DNA of 38,185 nt from an uncultured Clostridia bacterium. GTDB taxonomy: Bacteria; Bacillota; Clostridia; Oscillospirales; Ruminococcaceae. Under the pieces are notes generated by a model, which saw only the letters and a program-made list of their open reading frames with translations, did no database searches and was not told the origin of the DNA. The stretch's first letter is position 1; each line of letters starts with the position of its first letter. Location of the stretch: NCBI GenBank assembly GCA_946567425.1, contig CAMNXF010000022.1, forward strand, positions 1 through 38,185, given 5' to 3'. Shown piece by piece: positions 33,227 through 38,185 of this stretch. Made by a program: the position numbers and the translations under genes.

Positions 33227-34222
33227 ATGAAAAGACTGCTGAAAAAGGCAAAGTGCGTTTTGTTGGTCGGGTTGGCGGCTATGTTGCTCTCAACCTCGGC
33301 TTATAGCGCCGAGACGGAAATCACTGGTGAAAGCGGCACTTCATTAGTTGGTGGTACATACTGCAAAAACGCTATAACAGGTGAGGTAACTTTTATACCG
33401 GATGACGACACAGATTTATGCTCGGATGAGTTTGAATTAAATTCGCCATCATATGACCCCAGAAACGAAACGTTAGATTTTGATAACATTTTACCAAGAT
33501 TCATAAAGGACAACAGGGTAAAAATACCGAAGCCTCAGGACAATGCACGGTATTGCACAACCGTTTATATAACCGCAACTACCGCAAAGGGCAATGGAGT
33601 ATGCCGTGCTTCGGGATTTATGATTGGTCCGAATGCAGTAGCGACTGCAGGACATGTCTTGTTTGACAAAGAAGGATTTGGCGGAGACGGATGGATCACT
33701 TCGGCAACCATAACACCCGCCAAGAACACTCTAGAAGAGCCTTGTTTTGGATCTGCCGACGCCATTGCCTACCAATGCGGTGGAGATTGGGCAAGAAAGT
33801 CTGATTATAACGATGACTGGGGAATAATTATTTTAAATAAAAATATCGGCTACGATGCAGGACTTATGGGTAAACATTCTCAAAGCTCCGCATACAGCAG
33901 TGATACTGTTGCGTATTTTAATGGTTATCCTAAATATGTCGGCGGCGGTTCAAAAGAACAATTTGATTTGTACACAAGTTTTGGATCAATAAGTTCTTCA
34001 GAGTCTAAAAAGCTGCACAGCGAAAATATTTATATGTCGAAAGGTGACAGCGGCGGTCCGTGTTATATAATTTCAAAAACATACGGGTATCAGGCAATCG
34101 GAATAGCATCATATACGGTTGCGGCAAAAGATAACCCGAGTTTGTTGTATGAAACGGTATACCGTAGAATTGACAAAGCATTATATGACAAGTTTGCGGA
34201 ATTTGAAAAATCGACTTTATGA
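33227..34222 (+). CDS. Secreted S1-type serine protease (trypsin/V8-like)
   Basis: The 331-residue protein starts at ATG 33227 (AGAGAAG eight bases before), with a Sec signal (KKAKCVLLVGLAAMLLSTSA) and probable SPase I cleavage after about residue 27-28. The mature protein has a trypsin-like fold with catalytic triad in ATAGHVLF (His 143), DDWGI (Asp 197) and GDSGGP (Ser 275). Several cysteines (46, 65, 110, 126, 173, 184, 279) could form disulfides. The region around 87-105 resembles a propeptide, so the protein may be a zymogen. Its substrate is unknown; V8-type relatives cut after Glu. It is co-oriented with the Ig-like lipoprotein 24 bp downstream. Confidence 0.92.
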   Translation: MKRLLKKAKCVLLVGLAAMLLSTSAYSAETEITGESGTSLVGGTYCKNAITGEVTFIPDDDTDLCSDEFELNSPSYDPRNETLDFDNILPRFIKDNRVKIPKPQDNARYCTTVYITATTAKGNGVCRASGFMIGPNAVATAGHVLFDKEGFGGDGWITSATITPAKNTLEEPCFGSADAIAYQCGGDWARKSDYNDDWGIIILNKNIGYDAGLMGKHSQSSAYSSDTVAYFNGYPKYVGGGSKEQFDLYTSFGSISSSESKKLHSENIYMSKGDSGGPCYIISKTYGYQAIGIASYTVAAKDNPSLLYETVYRRIDKALYDKFAEFEKSTL

Positions 34223-34246
34223 TTTTGTTTACAGGGAGACAAGTAT

Positions 34247-34732
34247 ATGAGTAAGACCGTAAAGTATATAATTGTGACCGCAATGTGTGTTATGTCGTTT
34301 GCTCTGACGGGTTGTTCCCAAAGGCAGGATGATTTTATTGACTTTGAAACAATTGATTTATCCGAACCCGGCGAACCGAAAATTGCCGAAGATGTTGTAT
34401 TAACGACCGAATTTCCGGAGTATGAGGGCAATGTCGATGAGATAGTGCTTATGATCACCAACAACAGCGACAAGGAATTTTCATTTGGGCGAGAGTTTGT
34501 TTTACAAAAGCTTGATGAGGGCGAGTGGAAATATATACAAGTTTTCGGAATATTTACAATGCTTTCTTTCGCATATCGTCCTACAGATTCCGGACCATTT
34601 ACAATAAAGCTGAAAGATCACATCGATCAGCCGTTATTGCCGGGGTGCTACAGAATAGGGATAGGCGAGGTCAACTTACTTGATTTCAGCTTTCCGGGAG
34701 AAATGGCTTTCGCAGAGTTCACAATAAAATGA
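34247..34732 (+). CDS. Ig-like lipoprotein, small
   Basis: The 161-residue lipoprotein has a signal with lipobox ALTGC (Cys 23) and a single beta-sandwich of the Big_14 type, marked by VLMITNNSDKEFSFGREFVL and the closing PGCYRIGIGEV. Such domains are found in surface lipoproteins of gut Clostridia and may serve recognition or structural roles; a protease inhibitor or chaperone function for the neighbour is a guess. ATG 34247 follows GGGAGACAAGT. It is the second gene of the protease pair and ends in a strong terminator. Confidence 0.85.
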   Translation: MSKTVKYIIVTAMCVMSFALTGCSQRQDDFIDFETIDLSEPGEPKIAEDVVLTTEFPEYEGNVDEIVLMITNNSDKEFSFGREFVLQKLDEGEWKYIQVFGIFTMLSFAYRPTDSGPFTIKLKDHIDQPLLPGCYRIGIGEVNLLDFSFPGEMAFAEFTIK

Positions 34733-34739
34733 TCTTCAG

Positions 34740-34772
34740 GGGAGCGGCAAAACCGCTCCCGACTTTTTTGTT
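34740..34772 (+). terminator. Terminator of the protease/lipoprotein pair
   Basis: GGGAGCGG (34740-34747) pairs with CCGCTCCC (34753-34760), followed by GACTTTTTTG. Confidence 0.92.
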
Positions 34773-34802
34773 AAAAAATATACAAAAATTTTCTTTTTCC
34801 TC

Positions 34803-34831
34803 TTGAAAATATTAACAATATATTGTATAAT
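34803..34831 (+). promoter_or_regulatory. Promoter of the NifU-like/GGGtGRT unit
   Basis: TTGAAA (34803-34808), 17 bases and TATAAT (34826-34831), preceded by an A/T tract (TTTTCTTTTTCC). The element closely resembles the protease promoter, spacer included. Confidence 0.85.
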
Positions 34832-34905
34832 ATAAATGTATGGTTAGCAGATTTGGCGAATTGCACAAAATCTGCGGCTAAATTTCGACAAAGGAGAAAA
34901 AAAGT

Positions 34906-35598
34906 ATGACTTATTCTCATGAAGTTGACGCTATGTGTCCCGTAGCACAAGGCGTGGCTCACGGCTGTGCCCCTATCCCCGAAGAGGCGAAGTGGGTAAA
35001 GGCAAAGGAAATCAAGGATATCTCGGGCTTCACCCACGGCGTGGGTTGGTGCGCTCCGCAGCAGGGCGCCTGCAAGCTCTCGCTGAACATTAAAGAGGGC
35101 GTAATCCAGGAGGCTCTCGTTGAGACTCTGGGCTGCTCGGGCATGACGCACTCTGCTGCTATGGCGGCTGAAATTCTCCCCGGCAGAACCATTCTCGAGG
35201 CGTTGAACACCGACCTCGTTTGCGACGCTATCAACACCGCAATGCGCGAGCTGTTCCTCCAGATAGTATACGGACGCTCACAGTCCGCGTTCTCCGAGGA
35301 CGGTCTGACTATCGGCGCGGGTCTCGAGGACCTCGGCAAGGGTCTGCGTTCGCAGATAGGCACTATGTACGGCACTCTCGCAAAGGGTCCGCGTTACCTC
35401 GAAATGACAGACGGATACGTTACCGATCTTGCTCTGAATGAGGACAATGAGATCATCGGCTACAAGTTTGTGAACTTCGGCAAGATGATGGACTTCATCA
35501 AGAACGGAGATGACGCTAACACCGCACTCGAAAAGGCTAAGGGTCAGTACGGAAGAGTTGCGGACGCAGTTAAGTTCATCGATCCGAGAAAGCAGTAA
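34906..35598 (+). CDS. NifU-like iron-sulfur scaffold-type protein
   Basis: The 230-residue protein resembles the IscU/NifU N-terminal fold but has its own cysteine pattern: Cys 11, 21, 49, 56, 77 and 106. The block GCSGMTHSAAMAAEILPGR (76-94) with the following EAL corresponds to the second cysteine motif of IscU. The GWCAPQQGACK block (47-57) replaces the first. The family is highly conserved and almost always next to a GGGtGRT protein in anaerobic Clostridia, but no function is proven. The ATG follows AAAGGAGAAAAAA. G+C-rich optimal codons suggest strong expression. Confidence 0.9.
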   Translation: MTYSHEVDAMCPVAQGVAHGCAPIPEEAKWVKAKEIKDISGFTHGVGWCAPQQGACKLSLNIKEGVIQEALVETLGCSGMTHSAAMAAEILPGRTILEALNTDLVCDAINTAMRELFLQIVYGRSQSAFSEDGLTIGAGLEDLGKGLRSQIGTMYGTLAKGPRYLEMTDGYVTDLALNEDNEIIGYKFVNFGKMMDFIKNGDDANTALEKAKGQYGRVADAVKFIDPRKQ

Positions 35599-35612
35599 GG
35601 AGGTACATAAGA

Positions 35613-36614
35613 ATGGCTTTATTTGAATCTTATGACAGACGTGAAAAGCAAATTCTCGCTGTTATCAAAGAATACGGCATAAACTCCATTGAGGAATGCG
35701 CAGACGTGTGCAAGGAAAAGGGTCTTGACATCTACAAGCTCGTAGAGGGCATTCAGCCTATCTGCTTTGAGAACGCCAAGTGGGCGTACACCGTAGGCTG
35801 CGCTATCGCAATCAAGAAGGGCTGCACCCGCGCTGCCGACGCTGCGGCGGCTATCGGCGAGGGCTTGCAGGCATTTTGCATTCCCGGTTCGGTCGCTGAT
35901 CAGAGAAAAGTCGGTCTCGGTCACGGTAACCTCGGCAAAATGCTCCTCGAGGAGGAGACCAAGTGCTTCTGCTTCCTCGCGGGTCATGAGAGTTTCGCTG
36001 CCGCAGAGGGCGCTATCGGTATCGCGGAAAAGGCGAACAAGGTTCGCAAGGAGCCGCTTCGCGTTATCCTGAACGGTCTCGGCAAGGACGCTGCTCAGAT
36101 CATCGCACGTATCAACGGCTTCACCTACGTTGAGACCGAAATGGACTACTACACGGGCGAGGTAAAGGAAGTGTTCCGCAAGAGCTACTCCGAGGGCTTA
36201 CGCGCTAAGGTAAACTGTTACGGCGCGAACGACGTTACCGAGGGCGTTGCTATTATGTGGAAAGAGGGCGTTGACGTTTCTATTACGGGCAACTCCACCA
36301 ACCCCACGCGCTTCCAGCACCCCGTTGCGGGCACTTACAAGAAAGAGTGCGTAGACAAGGGCAAAAAGTACTTCTCCGTTGCTTCGGGCGGCGGTACGGG
36401 TCGTACTCTCCACCCTGATAATATGGCGGCTGGTCCCGCTTCCTACGGTATGACCGATACCATGGGACGTATGCACTCCGACGCGCAGTTCGCTGGTTCG
36501 TCCTCCGTTCCCGCGCACGTTGAAATGATGGGTCTTATCGGTATGGGCAACAACCCGATGGTAGGCGCTACCGTAGCTTGCGCTGTTGCGGTTGAAGAGG
36601 CTATGAAAGGCTGA
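35613..36614 (+). CDS. GGGtGRT protein (uncharacterised)
   Basis: The 333-residue protein carries the motif of its Pfam family, GGGTGRT (259-265), and the whole-length layout: N-terminal helix-rich part with Cys 29, 33 and 51, a glycine-rich middle (FCIPGSVADQRKVGLGHGNL at 88-107), NCYGANDVTEGVA, and a C-terminal GMGNNPMVGATVA. Cysteines at 51, 63, 71, 89, 118, 120, 202 and 246 could bind a metal or cluster. No enzyme activity is established. It follows the NifU-like gene by 14 bp (AAGGAGGTACATAAGA before ATG), so the two make one transcript and probably one complex or pathway. Confidence 0.93.
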   Translation: MALFESYDRREKQILAVIKEYGINSIEECADVCKEKGLDIYKLVEGIQPICFENAKWAYTVGCAIAIKKGCTRAADAAAAIGEGLQAFCIPGSVADQRKVGLGHGNLGKMLLEEETKCFCFLAGHESFAAAEGAIGIAEKANKVRKEPLRVILNGLGKDAAQIIARINGFTYVETEMDYYTGEVKEVFRKSYSEGLRAKVNCYGANDVTEGVAIMWKEGVDVSITGNSTNPTRFQHPVAGTYKKECVDKGKKYFSVASGGGTGRTLHPDNMAAGPASYGMTDTMGRMHSDAQFAGSSSVPAHVEMMGLIGMGNNPMVGATVACAVAVEEAMKG

Positions 36615-36678
36615 TTTAACGCAGATATGCGGTTTTAAGCCTGTTCAAGCATAATAAAAACACATAAAAAATTACTTG

Positions 36679-36721
36679 TAATACACGAGTAATACACAGG
36701 TAATACACAAGGGTAATACAC
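36679..36721 (+). repeat. Four direct repeats of TAATACAC
   Basis: TAATACAC recurs at 36679, 36690, 36701 and 36714 (spacings 11, 11, 13), with a CGAG/AGG/AAGGG filler. It lies between the GGGtGRT gene and its terminator and could be recognition sites for the adjacent integrase or a replication/regulation protein, or simply a short array. Confidence 0.7.
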
Positions 36722-36727
36722 AATTTT

Positions 36728-36767
36728 AAGGCGGCTGTTTTTTTAAATTACAGCCGCCTTTTTCTTT
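36728..36767 (+). terminator. Terminator of the NifU-like/GGGtGRT unit
   Basis: AAGGCGGCTGT (36728-36738) and ACAGCCGCCTT (36750-36760) form an 11-pair stem followed by TTTTCTTTTTC. The right arm and its flank are duplicated at 36853. Confidence 0.93.
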
Positions 36768-36938
36768 TTCAGTATATCCTTATATTCAAGGACGCAAGAA
36801 CGCAAAGTGTCTATAAGTTTGCGTTCTTATCAGCTTTCCTCATTGGGGTTCGCAGCCGCCTTTTTCTTTTTCAGCGTATCCTTATATTCAAGAACGCAAG
36901 AACGCAAGGACGCAAAGTATCTATAACCTTGCGTTCTT
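36751..36938. repeat. Imperfect direct repeat with inverted repeats beside the integrase (putative att region)
   Basis: A unit of about 78 bp (36751-36828) recurs as 86 bp (36853-36938): cagccgcctttttctttttc, then cttatattcaag, then 8-bp steps of AAGRACGC, then TTGCGTTCTT. Each copy carries an inverted repeat (AAGAACGCAA with TTGCGTTCTT), and the second has one extra 8-bp step. The integrase ends 7 bp beyond the second copy. A tandem copied terminator arm next to an integrase suggests an attachment site; this is inferred. The whole gap 36615-36944 holds no gene. Confidence 0.65.
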
Positions 36939-36944
36939 GATGAT

Positions 36945-37988
36945 TTAGGGTATTTTTTCAATCTCACGGTGAAGATTATCAATAGTCCTATGAGTATATA
37001 CTCTTTCGGTCACATCACCTATCTGATGTCCTATGATAAGCTTTAAACAGTATTCATCAACGCCGGCTTCCTTTGCCCTTGTAATGAACGTGTGGCGTGT
37101 CTCGTGGGGCTTATGCATTAAACCTAAGTGCTGCATTATTCGCTTAAAACGCTGTTCGTATTTGCTGTATGTAAGTCCCTGTTCTCTGCTTGCAGGGTCA
37201 ATGAAAAGCTGTTCGTTTGCAGGATTGTATCGCTTTTTGATAAGCGGAAGAATTTTTGAATGGATAGGAACATACCTATTTTTTCCTGCATCTGTTTTTA
37301 TGCCGCCGAACATTGTATTATTTTCAAAATCAATGTCCCTTGTTTTCAGCAGCGCAAGCTCTTGAGGACGCCACCCCGAATAAATTCCGATAAGTCCCAT
37401 ATCTGTAAAGGCAAAATCAATATTATCCCACAGAATTTTTATTTCCTCTTCGGTAAACGGAACTTTCGGCTCTGACTTCGTGGCTTTTTTGACAGGACTG
37501 CACAATGCAGCATAGTCTTTATTAACAATTTCGTGTTTCATTGCATATCTGAACATTTGATTATATAATGATTTCATACGTCCTTTGGTATCGTCCCCGA
37601 CTTTTGCGTTCTTTATTGTCTGTTCAAGATGAGCAGCTCTAACGTCTTTCATTCGCATATTCCATAGCGGTTCACTATGATTATATGCCGATTTCCAAGT
37701 ACGAACCGCCGAGGGGCATATTTCTTTAAAGTGTTCATCAGCCCATTTGCCATATACCTCTGCAAAAGTAACAGTATTGCTTTTAACGTCATAGGGGTCT
37801 TGATTGTAATCTGCAAGTGCTTGTAATGCTTCCTGCCTTGTTTCAAAATATCCTATTGTGATATACTGCTGAATAAGTTTTTCGCCCTTGCTGTCCATAG
37901 CCCAACCATTGGTTTTACGAACACGCCAAGGCTTACGGCGTTTTCCCTGCATTTTATGAACAGAACCATAGCCGTTAGGTTGTTTCAT
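36945..37988 (-). CDS. Tyrosine-type site-specific integrase
   Basis: The 347-residue protein has the domains of a phage/conjugative-transposon integrase: an N-terminal arm-binding region (GYGSVHKMQGKRRKPWRVRK, 6-25), a core-binding SAM-like domain (about 62-160) and a catalytic domain with Arg 207 (YSGWRPQEL), HETRHTF (His 295, Arg 298), His 321 and the nucleophile Tyr 331 (ERVYTHRT). Such enzymes insert and excise mobile elements at att sites. The start ATG 37988 follows AAGGAGGAATTTTATT. Its codon usage is A+T-richer than the housekeeping genes. It sits next to the duplicated terminator arm, as at an element edge. Confidence 0.95.
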   Translation of the reverse strand: MKQPNGYGSVHKMQGKRRKPWRVRKTNGWAMDSKGEKLIQQYITIGYFETRQEALQALADYNQDPYDVKSNTVTFAEVYGKWADEHFKEICPSAVRTWKSAYNHSEPLWNMRMKDVRAAHLEQTIKNAKVGDDTKGRMKSLYNQMFRYAMKHEIVNKDYAALCSPVKKATKSEPKVPFTEEEIKILWDNIDFAFTDMGLIGIYSGWRPQELALLKTRDIDFENNTMFGGIKTDAGKNRYVPIHSKILPLIKKRYNPANEQLFIDPASREQGLTYSKYEQRFKRIMQHLGLMHKPHETRHTFITRAKEAGVDEYCLKLIIGHQIGDVTERVYTHRTIDNLHREIEKIP

Positions 37989-38042
37989 AATAAAATTCCT
38001 CCTTGCGAATATTTTTAAATTACATGTCAAGATGTATTTCTC

Positions 38043-38185
38043 TTACAACAATATTTCGGGTTCAAGCGGCTCTAACCAATCTTCAACAATAACGCGAAGT
38101 TCTTTCATTTCCGCAAGAATGTCCTCAATATCTACTATAATATATTTATCGGGTAAATCCATAACAAACCAGTCATGGTTTACAC
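38043..38185 (-). CDS. Partial hypothetical protein, cut by the window edge
   Basis: On the minus strand a frame is open from the right end of the window to the TAA at 38045-38043. Its visible 47 codons encode VNHDWFVMDLPDKYIIVDIE, then an acidic C-terminus with EDWLEPLEPEILL. The start lies outside the window, or at an internal ATG of the MDLPDKY segment. It is co-oriented with the integrase and about 54 bp upstream of it, so it is probably a small gene of the same mobile element. Confidence 0.5.
   Translation of the reverse strand, partial: VNHDWFVMDLPDKYIIVDIEDILAEMKELRVIVEDWLEPLEPEILL

Noticed and set aside
36679..36938. A CRISPR array
   Set aside because: Repeat units are 8 bp with 3-5 bp gaps, or two long copies; there are no uniform repeats with unique spacers and no cas genes.
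1..38185. tRNA or rRNA genes
   Set aside because: I looked for cloverleaf marks such as GGTTCGAATCC-type arms and rRNA signatures and found none; a tRNAscan run would be decisive.

Overview
The window looks like a chromosomal segment of an anaerobic gut Clostridia, most likely Oscillospirales / Ruminococcus-like. The signs are strong AGGAGG-type ribosome binding sites, TTG starts, near-consensus TTGACA-N17-TATAAT promoters, a SAM-I riboswitch on metK, a T-box leader on leuA, Ser-rich lipoprotein linkers, a GH5 glucanase lipoprotein and GGGtGRT/NifU-like genes. The genus is an inference; there is no rRNA or tRNA in the window.

Layout. 1-1.9 kb is a graveyard of insertion sequences: two diverged IS3-type junction copies in tandem, a small zinc-ribbon membrane gene cut by an IS256-type relic, and the frameshifted relic itself. 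1.9-5.4 kb holds two tandem paralogous lipoproteins divergent from a LacI-type regulator. 5.4-8.0 kb is a leftward trio (basic protein of unknown function, ferredoxin-type aldo/keto reductase, DUF1893 protein). 8.2-12.1 kb has metK and leuA facing away from each other, with a SAM riboswitch and a T-box back to back between them; the leuA frame is open upstream into a 104-residue membrane segment. 12.1-18.4 kb carries an unknown polytopic membrane protein, the leftward uvrC-rsmD-coaD-coiled-coil operon and a two-gene unit of unknown function. 18.5-21.6 kb has nrdR, a GH5 lipoprotein and a DUF3737 protein.

21.6-33 kb is a long leftward series, reading from right to left: nadE, a membrane protein, a Gx-type transporter, polA, a PHP phosphoesterase, a 704-residue double phosphoribosyltransferase (PRTase_2-TRSP-StiP-PELOTA), a DUF1015 protein, a dead EamA transporter, a small acidic protein and a lone PAS protein. 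The double phosphoribosyltransferase is the most unusual gene here: it carries both transferase modules of the tellurite-resistance-associated (Ter) nucleoside-like metabolite pathway in one chain, with no Ter genes in view and a PHP phosphoesterase 11 bp upstream.

33-36.6 kb reads rightward: a secreted S1-type serine protease and an Ig-like lipoprotein in A+T-richer DNA, then the NifU-like / GGGtGRT pair behind a strong promoter. At 36.7-37.0 kb a terminator is followed by a second, diverged copy of its distal arm and flank, next to a tyrosine integrase. This looks like the left edge of an integrated element that continues past the right end of the window.
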